From Gynurincola endophyticus (lineage in GTDB: Bacteria; Bacteroidota; Bacteroidia; Chitinophagales; Chitinophagaceae), in the NCBI RefSeq assembly GCF_003991195.1, contig NZ_RCWL01000002.1:1-64000 (forward strand): DNA of 64,000 bases, given 5' to 3'. Shown piece by piece: positions 7,832-15,426 of the stretch; positions within the stretch are counted from its first letter, which is position 1, and the number at the start of each line of letters is the position of its first letter. A program made the position numbers and the translations under genes. The notes below the pieces were generated by a model. That model made no database searches and had not been told where the DNA came from. It was given only the letters and a program-made list of their open reading frames with translations.

Positions 7832-8647
7832 ATGGACTTATCCCTTTTCCTGACCGACCACTCTGCTGCATTAATAAGCTCTTTAATTGTAGTTGCTTTC
7901 ATTGCCGGTTTTATTGATGCCGTTGTGGGTGGAGGTGGATTAATTCAAATTCCCGCATTGCTGATTTCTTTTCCGAATGCACCGGTAGCTACTCTATTCG
8001 GCACCAACAAGATTGCAGCATTATCCGGCACTTCTGTAGCAGCTTACCAATACGCCCGCAGAATTAAGTTTGATTACAAGTTATTACTGGCAGTATCGGT
8101 CTGTTCATTTATAGCATCTACAGCAGGAGCCAAACTGGTCAGCTTTATCAGTGCCGATGTATTGAAACCTGTAATTCTGTTTATTCTCATTGTTATGGCA
8201 ATTTACATTTACCGGAAAAAGAGTCTGGGTAATTCGGTGAGTAAAACATTAAGCCTTCCAAAACAAATTCTTTTCGGATCACTCATCGGGCTGGTGGTAG
8301 GATTTTATGACGGTTTTTTCGGACCCGGAACCGGTAGCTTCCTGATTCTCGGTTTTGTTGTTATTCTCGGTTTCGACTTTGTAACTGCTTCCGCCTATTC
8401 AAAAATCATCAATTGTCTTACCAATATTTCTGCTCTTATCGTATTTATAAAACTTGGAAATTATCTACTCGAAATAGGTATACTGATGGCAGTTTTCAAT
8501 ATTCTGGGAAATGTTATTGGCAGCCGTATGGCACTGAAAAACGGAAATGCCTTTGTACGCAAACTTTTTCTGGTAGTAGTTTCTCTTATGATCATCCGTT
8601 ATGCATATGATGTGTGGAAAGAATTCAGCCCTTCAGTGTTTAGCTAA
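7832..8647 (+). CDS. TSUP (TauE/SafE) family membrane transporter
   Basis: This is a polytopic inner-membrane protein of 271 aa with about eight hydrophobic segments arranged as two halves, the layout of the TSUP family. The first half carries the characteristic GGGGLIQIPALLISFP and GTNKIAALSGTSVAAYQY; the second half repeats the pattern as GFYDGFFGPGTGSFLIL and SKIINCLTN. Family members export sulfite, sulfoacetate or related organosulfur anions, but many are uncharacterised. No sulfur-metabolism gene is nearby, so the substrate remains open. It is likely the third gene of a run with the AstE-like gene and ybaK. Confidence 0.9.
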   Translation: MDLSLFLTDHSAALISSLIVVAFIAGFIDAVVGGGGLIQIPALLISFPNAPVATLFGTNKIAALSGTSVAAYQYARRIKFDYKLLLAVSVCSFIASTAGAKLVSFISADVLKPVILFILIVMAIYIYRKKSLGNSVSKTLSLPKQILFGSLIGLVVGFYDGFFGPGTGSFLILGFVVILGFDFVTASAYSKIINCLTNISALIVFIKLGNYLLEIGILMAVFNILGNVIGSRMALKNGNAFVRKLFLVVVSLMIIRYAYDVWKEFSPSVFS

Positions 8648-8741
8648 CAAAAACAAACTGTACTCATACACAGGTAAAAAACTGTAAGTAAACTCATCCA
8701 GCCTAAATGCATAATTTTATTCATCTTAAAATAATAAAATT

Positions 8742-9296
8742 ATGATCACCCTTGCTGAAAACAGAACACATCTACAAGGTATACTTGATTTACAAGCACT
8801 CAACCTGCCCGCCAATCTTTCAGAACAGGAAATAAAAGAACAAGGATTCGTAACAGTGAAGCATACCCTTGAATTACTTGAAAAAATGAATGGTATTGCG
8901 CGGCATGTTATTGCAGTAGAGAATGATAAAGTAGTAGGTTATGTATTATCAATGGATCCATCCTTAAATAATGAAGTACCGGTACTGGTTCCTATGTTTG
9001 AGTTGCTCAATAACCTGCAATATAATCAACAGCAATTATCTTCTTCAAAATACATCGTTTGCGGACAAGCATGCGTAGATAAAGCTTATCGTAACCAGGG
9101 CTTGCTAACAAAAATGTATACTGCTATGAAAGAATCCTACTCAGAAAAATATAATTATTGTGTTACTGAAATCGCCGTATCCAACGAACGCTCTATGAAA
9201 GCACACCAGAAAGCCGGATTCAAAACCATTCATACTTTCTCTGATAAATATCAGGACTGGAATATTGTATTATGGGATTGGTCGAAAACACTATAA
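8742..9296 (+). CDS. GNAT family acetyltransferase
   Basis: A GNAT fold is visible: ILDLQALNLPANLSEQE at the N-terminus, ARHVIAVENDKVVGYVLSM as the beta hairpin, the acetyl-CoA loop YRNQGLLTKMYTAMK, and the final ISxSNxRSMxxHxxxGF-like motif (AVSNERSMKAHQKAGF). The C-terminus (YQDWNIVLWDWSKT) is typical of a Bacteroidota subfamily of uncharacterised acetyltransferases. The substrate is unknown. It has its own upstream gap (94 bp) and is the second of four GNAT genes within the first 13 kb. Confidence 0.85.
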   Translation: MITLAENRTHLQGILDLQALNLPANLSEQEIKEQGFVTVKHTLELLEKMNGIARHVIAVENDKVVGYVLSMDPSLNNEVPVLVPMFELLNNLQYNQQQLSSSKYIVCGQACVDKAYRNQGLLTKMYTAMKESYSEKYNYCVTEIAVSNERSMKAHQKAGFKTIHTFSDKYQDWNIVLWDWSKTL

Positions 9297-9658
9297 ACGA
9301 CATTAACCACACTGTAACATGTAATTTGCAAATATTTCAAGATCAATTTCTTAACTTAATATCATGAATCAGCCGGCCGATTTTAAAGTAAAATCCGTTC
9401 TACTTACCGGCAATTCTGCACCACACTGCTTAATAATCCGTTCCTGCTGTTAGCTTTTAAGCTGTTCAGCATAACGTTAATAATGGTACAGCGGAGCCAG
9501 CAACTTCACTTATACATTAAAATCCCAAAACTTACGAACAAATAAAAACTAATACCTGTTAGTATTTAAAAAGAGGGTAAATTTTTTTTGCGCTCTTATC
9601 AATGGTTAAACATCGTCATTTACAATTGAAATCATTTTTTAACTTAAATAAATGTCAT
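9297..9658. other. Intergenic region upstream of the aldehyde dehydrogenase
   Basis: This AT-rich leader contains a 29-codon frame (9364-9453, MNQPADFKVK...) that I cannot support as a gene. Small inverted repeats are present, e.g. AGCTTTTAAGCT near 9453 and AATAC/GTATT near 9550. An upstream in-frame ATG at 9602 would extend the dehydrogenase by 19 residues, but those residues do not belong to the family. The region probably holds the aldehyde dehydrogenase promoter. Confidence 0.4.
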
Positions 9659-11164
9659 ATGCCAAACGCTATTAAACGACCAAGTTTCAAAGACAAATAT
9701 GATAACTACATCAATGGAAAATGGACAGCACCTTCGAAGGGAAAGTATTTTGATGTTATTTCACCGATAGACGGTAAAGTATTCACACAAGCAGCACATT
9801 CAACGAAAGAAGACATAGAACTGGCAGTCAATGCGGCACATGATGCTTTTAAATCGTGGAAAAATGTATCAGCAACCGAACGCAGCATTTTGCTGAATAA
9901 AATTGCCGACAGGATAGAAGAAAACTTAGAATATATAGCATCTGTTGAAACAGTAGATAATGGTAAAGCAGTAAGAGAAACATTGAATGCGGATATTCCT
10001 TTAGCAATTGATCACTTCAGATATTTTGCCGGTGTGATACGCGCTGAAGAGGGATCAGCAACGGAACTGGATAAAGATACGCTCTCCCTCATCATCAACG
10101 AACCACTGGGTGTTGTGGCACAGATCATTCCATGGAACTTCCCGATTCTGATGGCTGTGTGGAAGCTGGCGCCGGCACTGGCTGCAGGTAACTGCGTTGT
10201 ACTGAAACCGGCAGAAAGTACACCCGTTTCAATCATGGTACTGATGGAATTAATCGGTGATATATTACCGGCCGGTGTAGTCAATATCATTAATGGTTTC
10301 GGTGCTGAACTCGGACGCCCTTTGGTAACAAACCCTAAAGTATCAAAAGCAGCCTTTACCGGGTCTACAGCTACCGGCAGACTGGTAATGCAATACGCTA
10401 CCGAAAATATTATTCCCGTTACTTTAGAACTGGGTGGTAAATCTCCTAACGTTTTCTTCAACTCAGTAATGGATGAAGACGACGAATACCTCGACAAAGC
10501 GATTGAAGGAGCTGTACTATTCTGTTTAAATCAGGGTGAGATCTGTACCTGTCCGTCAAGACTATTAATTCAGGAAGATATTTACGATGCCTTTATCAAA
10601 CGTGTTATTGAAAGAGTGCAGGCAATAAAAGTAGGTAATCCGTTAGATCCGACTGTAATGATGGGTGCTCAGGCATCACAAATTCAGAAAGATAAGATTG
10701 CATCTTACCTTAAACTGGGTAAAGAAGAAGGTGCAGAAGTGTTAACCGGCGGTGATATTAACCACCTGGGCGGCGATCTTGAAAACGGTTACTATATTCA
10801 ACCTACTTTGTTTAAAGGACATAATAAGATGCGTATCTTCCAGGAGGAAATTTTCGGACCGGTTCTGGCCGTTACCACCTTCAAAACGGTTGAGGAAGCG
10901 ATTGAAATCGCCAACGATACCATGTATGGATTAGGCGCCGGTGTATGGACCAGAGACGCTCATGAATTATATCGTGTTCCAAGAGCAATTCAGGCAGGTA
11001 GAGTTTGGGTAAACCAATATCATAGTTATCCGGCCGGAGCACCTTTTGGTGGATATAAACAATCAGGCGTAGGTAGAGAAAATCATAAAATGATGCTGGC
11101 GCACTATCGTCAAACAAAAAATATGCTGATCTCTTATAATAAACAAAAACTAGGATTCTTCTAA
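9659..11164 (+). CDS. NAD(P)-dependent aldehyde dehydrogenase (acetaldehyde type)
   Basis: This is a 501-aa class I/II aldehyde dehydrogenase. The fold starts YNYINGKWTAP-like (YDNYINGKW), has IIPWNFP with the oxyanion Asn160, the Rossmann motif FTGSTATGR, the general base Glu257 in LELGGKSP, and the nucleophile Cys296 in NQGEICTCPSR. The GEICTCPSR form is that of AldB/ExaC acetaldehyde dehydrogenases. It oxidises aliphatic aldehydes to acids in the cytoplasm. A DUF779 gene follows after 14 bp, a pairing well known for this subfamily. The ATG at 9659 is chosen because family similarity begins there; a longer start at 9602 is possible. Confidence 0.93.
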   Translation: MPNAIKRPSFKDKYDNYINGKWTAPSKGKYFDVISPIDGKVFTQAAHSTKEDIELAVNAAHDAFKSWKNVSATERSILLNKIADRIEENLEYIASVETVDNGKAVRETLNADIPLAIDHFRYFAGVIRAEEGSATELDKDTLSLIINEPLGVVAQIIPWNFPILMAVWKLAPALAAGNCVVLKPAESTPVSIMVLMELIGDILPAGVVNIINGFGAELGRPLVTNPKVSKAAFTGSTATGRLVMQYATENIIPVTLELGGKSPNVFFNSVMDEDDEYLDKAIEGAVLFCLNQGEICTCPSRLLIQEDIYDAFIKRVIERVQAIKVGNPLDPTVMMGAQASQIQKDKIASYLKLGKEEGAEVLTGGDINHLGGDLENGYYIQPTLFKGHNKMRIFQEEIFGPVLAVTTFKTVEEAIEIANDTMYGLGAGVWTRDAHELYRVPRAIQAGRVWVNQYHSYPAGAPFGGYKQSGVGRENHKMMLAHYRQTKNMLISYNKQKLGFF

Positions 11165-11178
11165 TTAAAAATACTACC

Positions 11179-11553
11179 ATGGTAAAACGTTTGGATGCCA
11201 CAGAAAAAGCACTTGAGATGATTCAACTATTAAGTGAGCAACATGGCGACTTAATGTTTTATCAGGCAGGTGGCTGTTGTGAAGGAACGCAACCGCAATG
11301 CTTCGAAAAAGGAGGCTTTTTTCCCCGGATGAATGATGTTTGCATCGGTACCATTAATGGTTACGAATTTTGGGTAGACAGAGATTTATTCGAGTACTGG
11401 CAATATTCTCACTTTACACTCGATGTATTGGATGGTTTCGGACCGGGCGGTTTTTCACTCGAAACACCTTACAACAAAACTTTTAAAATACACTACCGGC
11501 TTTTTACTGAAGAGGAACTGAAAAACCTCGAACCGGTAAAAAGAATGGAATAA
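11179..11553 (+). CDS. DUF779 family protein, aldehyde dehydrogenase partner
   Basis: This 124-aa protein matches DUF779: LMFYQAGGCCEGTQPQCF with the paired Cys, then NDVCIGTINGYEFWVDRD and LDVLDGFGPGGFSLE, which are the conserved blocks. The Cys-rich GGCC motif and the His-containing second half suggest a metal or redox role, but no biochemical function is firmly established. It follows the aldehyde dehydrogenase by 14 bp and is followed by a terminator, so the two form a closed bicistronic operon. Confidence 0.92.
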   Translation: MVKRLDATEKALEMIQLLSEQHGDLMFYQAGGCCEGTQPQCFEKGGFFPRMNDVCIGTINGYEFWVDRDLFEYWQYSHFTLDVLDGFGPGGFSLETPYNKTFKIHYRLFTEEELKNLEPVKRME

Positions 11554-11562
11554 AAGCAAATT

Positions 11563-11590
11563 AAAACCCTTGTTAGTTAACAAGGGTTTT
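11563..11590 (+). terminator. Rho-independent terminator of the aldehyde dehydrogenase operon
   Basis: A 13-bp perfect stem, AAAACCCTTGTTA (11563-11575) with TAACAAGGGTTTT (11578-11590), directly follows the DUF779 stop. The A-rich and T-rich ends make it able to work in both directions, which would also serve the minus-strand HicA-like relic. Confidence 0.85.
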
Positions 11591-11624
11591 AATTTATAAT
11601 AAATTATATTCTTCAGAACAACAA

Positions 11625-11873
11625 CTATGAATTTCTTTTTAAATATTCTTCAAAATCCTTTTTTGAAATGCCTAAATTCTTGAGATTTGTATGTATGTGT
11701 AACAGAGGGATTTCTTTGTATAAAACTCTTACTACGACCGGCCTGTTCAAACGCTTGGAATTACCCTTAGGATAATTCTATAAATCATGAGAAGCCCTGG
11801 TTCTTTCATATTCCAATCACATGCTTTCTAAGAAGGCTATAAAAACTGATATGGGAATTTGCTTAATACCCAT
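11625..11873 (-). pseudogene. HicA-like mRNA interferase relic with two in-frame stops
   Basis: Read on the minus strand from ATG at 11873, one frame runs 82 codons to TAG at 11625-11627, broken only by TGA (11817-11819, codon 19) and TAG (11778-11780, codon 32). The rest is fully coding-like: IPISVFIAFLESM, then LEYERTRASHDL, then LNRPVVVRVLYKEIPLLHI and LGISKKDFEEYL. The R-T-x-x-S-H motif, the following basic strand region and the final helix match HicA/YcfA-type double-stranded-RNA-binding toxins of the short Bacteroidota form. Family members at these positions usually have Gly and Trp, so GGA to TGA and TGG to TAG single changes explain both stops. No HicB partner is visible. Family call by eye; decay is directly seen. 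Confidence 0.65.
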
Positions 11874-11994
11874 CTTAAAATGCAGGAATCAGCGGGCAGG
11901 TTACTCACATGAAAGTGATTATACGAGTGTAATCAACCTGAGAATGTAAAACTAAAACGTAACTTTATAAATTAACTTACAAAATAGTAATACC

Positions 11995-12516
11995 GTGAAA
12001 GAGATCATCGTAAAAGAGGCAAACCCAAAAGACATTACCATTTTACAACAAATAGGCAGAGATACCTTTTTTGAAACTTTTTCCTCTACCAACTCAGCAG
12101 AAGACATGAAGAAATATCTTGCTGAAAGTTTTAGTACCGAAAAATTATTAAGCGAGTTAAACCATCCGGACTCTCTTTTTTTCATCGCCTGGCACGATCA
12201 GGTTTCTGTCGGCTACCTGAAGCTGAATACCGGTCAGGCACAAACTGAGTTACAGGATGATACGGCCATCGAAATAGAACGCATCTATGTTAAAAAAGAA
12301 TATCATGGTCTGAAAGTTGGCCAGATTCTTTATGAAAAAGCATTTGAGACCGCTCATCATCTTCAGAAATCTTATCTCTGGTTAGCGGTGTGGGAAGAAA
12401 ATCATCGAGCCGTTGCTTTTTATCAAAAAAATGGATTTGTAGCCTTCGATCAACATATTTTCAAACTGGGTAGTTCCGAACAAACAGATATTATGATGAA
12501 AAAAGCACTAAACTAA
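11995..12516 (+). CDS. PaiA-like polyamine acetyltransferase (GNAT)
   Basis: This 173-aa GNAT protein resembles PaiA along its length: DITILQQIGRDTFFETFSST, MKKYLAESFSTEKLLSEL, IEIERIYVKKEYHGLKVGQ with the acetyl-CoA loop, LWLAVWEENHRAVAFYQKN, and the end HIFKLGSSEQTDIMMKKAL. In Bacillus, PaiA N1-acetylates spermidine and spermine. The start is GTG at 11995. It is followed after 5 bp by another GNAT gene, so the two are very likely co-transcribed. A paiB-like gene lies about 6 kb upstream on the other strand rather than next door. Substrate preference is inferred from the family only. Confidence 0.85.
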   Translation: MKEIIVKEANPKDITILQQIGRDTFFETFSSTNSAEDMKKYLAESFSTEKLLSELNHPDSLFFIAWHDQVSVGYLKLNTGQAQTELQDDTAIEIERIYVKKEYHGLKVGQILYEKAFETAHHLQKSYLWLAVWEENHRAVAFYQKNGFVAFDQHIFKLGSSEQTDIMMKKALN

Positions 12517-12521
12517 ACACC

Positions 12522-13061
12522 ATGCCAATCAATATACAACCGGTTCTTGAAACAGAAAAGGTAAAGCTTTTACCTTTAAAGGAAAGTGATTTTGAAAATC
12601 TGTATCTGGTAGCTGCCGATCCTAAAGTATGGGAACAACATCCCAACAAAGACAGATGGAAAAAAGAAGTATTTCAAACTTTTTTTGAAGGAGCACTGCA
12701 AAGCCAGGGTGCTTTTAAAATCATTGATAAACAAACAGGAAATACTATTGGAAGTACCCGATTTTATGATCATAATGAACAAGACGATAGCATCTTTATA
12801 GGTTATACTTTTTATGCCACCGACTACTGGGGAAAAGGAATCAACCCTTTGGTAAAAAAGATGATGCTTGATTATATCTTTCAATTTGTAACTAAAGTAT
12901 ATTTCCATATCGGTGCCCAAAACACGCGTTCACAAATAGCCATCGGCCGTATCGGGGCAATTAAAACCGGAGAAGAAATAGTGCCTTACTTCGGAGAAGC
13001 ACCCCGTTCGAATTTTGTATATGAAATCAAAAAAGAAATATGGTACCAGAGGAACAGCTGA
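12522..13061 (+). CDS. RimJ/RimL-like GNAT acetyltransferase
   Basis: The order TEKVKLLPLKESDFENLY, GAFKIIDKQTGNTIGSTRF, IFIGYTFYATDYWGKGINP and the late FHIGAQNTRSQIAIGRIGA marks the RimJ/RimL-like (Acetyltransf_3) branch of GNAT enzymes. Such proteins acetylate N-terminal or side-chain amines; the target here is unknown. The gene begins 5 bp after the PaiA-like gene. The GKGINP loop replaces the usual G-x-G-x-G/A, which is common in this branch. Cytoplasmic, no membrane segment. Confidence 0.85.
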   Translation: MPINIQPVLETEKVKLLPLKESDFENLYLVAADPKVWEQHPNKDRWKKEVFQTFFEGALQSQGAFKIIDKQTGNTIGSTRFYDHNEQDDSIFIGYTFYATDYWGKGINPLVKKMMLDYIFQFVTKVYFHIGAQNTRSQIAIGRIGAIKTGEEIVPYFGEAPRSNFVYEIKKEIWYQRNS

Positions 13062-13128
13062 GACGGTTATTCCGGCTGCATCCAAGTAGTTAGAAATAAG
13101 CAAATTATACCATTAGTAATTGAAAAAA

Positions 13129-13164
13129 ATGCCCACGCTTTCAATTATTCAAAAAATTGTTTAA
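13129..13164 (+). CDS. Possible 11-residue leader peptide of the ABC-F gene
   Basis: ATG at 13129 opens MPTLSIIQKIV and stops at TAA 13162-13164, 117 nt before the ABC-F start. Antibiotic-inducible ABC-F genes often carry such leader ORFs. Nothing in the sequence proves it is translated. A second, minimal start-stop ORF (ATG TAG, 13193-13198) lies closer to the regulatory stem. Confidence 0.25.
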   Translation: MPTLSIIQKIV

Positions 13165-13201
13165 TTTTACAGTACACAAATCTTTTGTTTCCATGTAGTA
13201 G

Positions 13202-13283
13202 ATAATTTCTTTCTAAATATCATTTCAGCTGCCCGCCCGGGCAATTAATATAATATTTAACTATTTCAACAGAAAGAAATTAT
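13202..13283 (+). promoter_or_regulatory. Candidate translation attenuator of the ABC-F gene
   Basis: ATAATTTCTTTCT (13202-13214) is the perfect reverse complement of AGAAAGAAATTAT (13271-13283), which covers the purine-rich ribosome-binding region and the first two bases of the ATG at 13282. Pairing would give a 13-bp stem hiding the start site. A small GC hairpin, TGCCC/GGGCA (13230-13243), sits in the loop. A competing arm AAATTAT occurs at 13102-13108 and ATG-TAG at 13193-13198 would place a ribosome over the 5' arm. Induction by a stalled ribosome is an inference from known ABC-F resistance genes. Confidence 0.55.
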
Positions 13284-14868
13284 GCTCTCTATACAACAAT
13301 TGGGATATATACATCCCGATCTTCAACCTTTATTCTCAGGTATTAATGCTTTTATACCCGCGCAAAAAAAAGTAGCACTGGTTGGTGACAATGGTGTGGG
13401 TAAATCCATCCTGCTGAAACTGATTGCCGGAAATTTATCTGCTGCTGAAGGAACAATTCATATGCTTTCTAAAGCTTATTACATTCCGCAGATAGTAGGC
13501 CAGTTTGATCATCTCACTATTGCTGAGGCATTACACGTTGATAAAAAGCTGGCAGCACTGTCTGCTATCTTAAACGGCAGCATTGACGAGCAAAATTATA
13601 CCGACCTCGATGACGACTGGACGATTGAAGAACGTTGCAAAGAAGCTTTCAGCTATTGGCAACTGACTTCTTTTGATATGAATACCCCATTACAAAAGTT
13701 AAGCGGCGGACAAAAAACAAAAGTATTCCTCTCCGGATTAATGATTCATCAACCCGAACTGGTTTTGTTAGATGAACCGACCAATCATCTAGATACTTAT
13801 AGCCGGCAGTTATTGATGAACTATGTTCGTGATTCAAAACAAACCTACCTGATAGTGAGCCATGATCGTGGTTTGCTGAATCAGATGGAAGAAATATGGG
13901 AACTTACGCCGAAAGGATTAAATAAGTTCGGTGGCAACTACTCATTTTTCAAAGAACAAAAACTGCTTTCAGAGGAAGCGCTGGCACAACAACTCAAAAA
14001 CAAGGAGCATGAAATCAGAAAGGCAAAACAAACAGAAAGAGAATCAATCGAAAGACAAAACAAACTAAATACACGCGGGAAGAAAAAGAATTCTGCCGGT
14101 GGTATTCCGACCATCATGCTTAATAAACTTCGCAATAGTGGTGAAGCGAGCAGTGCGAAATTAAAAGCCGTTCATGCAGACAAAAAAGAGAACCTGGTAA
14201 AAGAATTGGATCAGATTAAAGACCAGTTGATTATTAAAGATGGAATGCGTCTGGAACTAGACAATACGAAACTTCATTTTGGTAAAAAACTGATTCAGGC
14301 AACTGATTTAAATTTTTCTTATGGGCGTGGTAATCTCTGGAAAGAAAATTTCAATTTTGAAATTAATTGCGGACAAAGGCTCGCTATAAAAGGTGGAAAT
14401 GGTAGTGGTAAATCAACATTATTGAATCTCATCACTCAAAAAATACCGCCCACTACAGGAAGTTTACTGCTTCAATATAATTCGATCGTGTATATTGATC
14501 AGGATTATAGCCTGTTGAACGATCAACTGACGGTATTCGGGCAAGCAGAGCTTTTCAATAAAACAGGATTATTAGAACACGAGATAAATATCTACCTCAC
14601 TCGTTTTCTATTTTATCAACGTGATTGGAATAAATCCTGTTCAAAATTGAGTGGTGGAGAAAAAATGCGTTTATTATTATGTTGCATCAACATTCAGCGT
14701 ACAGCACCCGATATTATCATTTTAGATGAACCGACTAACAATCTGGATATACAAAGTATAGAAATCCTTACGGAAGCAATCAAAGCATATAAAGGCACTT
14801 TACTGGTAGTTTCACACGATCAAACCTTTTTAGAAGACCTGAACATTCAGGAATATTTTGATATGTGA
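13282..14868 (+). CDS. ABC-F family ATPase, ribosome-acting
   Basis: This 528-aa soluble protein has two ABC ATPase domains and no membrane segment. Domain 1 has Walker A GDNGVGKS (35-42), signature LSGGQKTK (about 139) and Walker B LLDEPTNHLD (about 162); domain 2 has GGNGSGKST (about 372), LSGGEKMRLLL and ILDEPTNNLD. A charged linker rich in K, E and Q (about 215-300) separates them, as in ABC-F proteins that bind the ribosomal E site. Members either help translation (Uup, EttA types) or protect ribosomes from antibiotics. The leader structure upstream favours the inducible, protective kind, but this is inference. A convergent hairpin follows the stop. Confidence 0.9.
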   Translation: MLSIQQLGYIHPDLQPLFSGINAFIPAQKKVALVGDNGVGKSILLKLIAGNLSAAEGTIHMLSKAYYIPQIVGQFDHLTIAEALHVDKKLAALSAILNGSIDEQNYTDLDDDWTIEERCKEAFSYWQLTSFDMNTPLQKLSGGQKTKVFLSGLMIHQPELVLLDEPTNHLDTYSRQLLMNYVRDSKQTYLIVSHDRGLLNQMEEIWELTPKGLNKFGGNYSFFKEQKLLSEEALAQQLKNKEHEIRKAKQTERESIERQNKLNTRGKKKNSAGGIPTIMLNKLRNSGEASSAKLKAVHADKKENLVKELDQIKDQLIIKDGMRLELDNTKLHFGKKLIQATDLNFSYGRGNLWKENFNFEINCGQRLAIKGGNGSGKSTLLNLITQKIPPTTGSLLLQYNSIVYIDQDYSLLNDQLTVFGQAELFNKTGLLEHEINIYLTRFLFYQRDWNKSCSKLSGGEKMRLLLCCINIQRTAPDIIILDEPTNNLDIQSIEILTEAIKAYKGTLLVVSHDQTFLEDLNIQEYFDM

Positions 14869-14906
14869 CAATAATTCCTAAATAAGCCGAAATATCAAAT
14901 AGCCGG

Positions 14907-14947
14907 CTTTCTCTGCTGTTTTGCAGTTTACAGAGCAGCAGAGAAAG
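14907..14947. terminator. Bidirectional hairpin between convergent genes
   Basis: CTTTCTCTGCTG (14907-14918) and CAGCAGAGAAAG (14936-14947) form a perfect 12-bp stem with a 17-nt loop. It lies between the ABC-F gene and the convergent ArsR gene and can serve both. It lacks a strong T-tract. Confidence 0.6.
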
Positions 14948-14968
14948 AATATCCCTTACAGTTATTTT

Positions 14969-15313
14969 CTAATTTTGCGAAACAACCTTTAATTTACGTT
15001 CAGGTGATAGTTTGTTTTGAACGTACACCACGTACAACCCCAACAGCTCCAACGTCGCAACATTAAGAAAATACCGAACAACGTTTCCTTCAATTTTGCA
15101 ATCGATTAATCCTGCTGTTTTTAACTCTTTTAAATGCTGTGACACGGTTGGTTGCGCTAACCGGATTTCATTCACTATTTCACCGCAAATACTTTCTTTA
15201 GCTGTCATCAGATGATCAATGATAGCAATTCTTGCAGGATGCGAAATGGCTTTCGCTACTTTAGCAAGCATTTGTTGTTGCTGAGAAAACTGAGCTCCTT
15301 TCGAATAAGCCAT
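14969..15313 (-). CDS. ArsR/SmtB-family transcriptional regulator
   Basis: This is a 114-aa winged-helix protein. KAISHPARIAIIDHLM is the standard opening helix, CGEIVNEIRLAQPTVSQHLK is the helix-turn-helix, and IEGNVVRYFLN forms the wing. No CxC metal motif is visible in helix 3, so it is probably not an arsenic or cadmium sensor; Cys in ESICGEIV is isolated. The start MAYSKGAQFS at 15313 fits the family better than the upstream ATG at 15337. It stands alone, convergent with the ABC-F gene; no target is obvious. Confidence 0.88.
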   Translation of the reverse strand: MAYSKGAQFSQQQQMLAKVAKAISHPARIAIIDHLMTAKESICGEIVNEIRLAQPTVSQHLKELKTAGLIDCKIEGNVVRYFLNVATLELLGLYVVYVQNKLSPERKLKVVSQN

Positions 15314-15426
15314 GATGTAATTTTTAAGAGTAAACACATTTCATCTGTTAATTTAACATGCCGCTCAGTTAAACCATTATTTTGTTTAATGATTTTATTC
15401 AAAATTGTTTTGTTATCCTCAGAATA

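Noticed and set aside
9364-9453. 29-codon frame MNQPADFKVK as a small gene or leader peptide
   Set aside because: It is too short to support, lies more than 200 bp from the dehydrogenase start, and no attenuator structure accompanies it.
10012-10497. 161-codon minus-strand frame inside the aldehyde dehydrogenase gene
   Set aside because: It is fully covered by the dehydrogenase, which has all catalytic motifs; the antisense translation has no family features.
11625-11873. Recoding (selenocysteine or stop suppression) to explain the in-frame stops of the HicA-like frame
   Set aside because: Two different stop codons (TGA, TAG) are involved, no recoding hairpin is seen, and other genes here use both as normal stops. 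Pseudogene is simpler.
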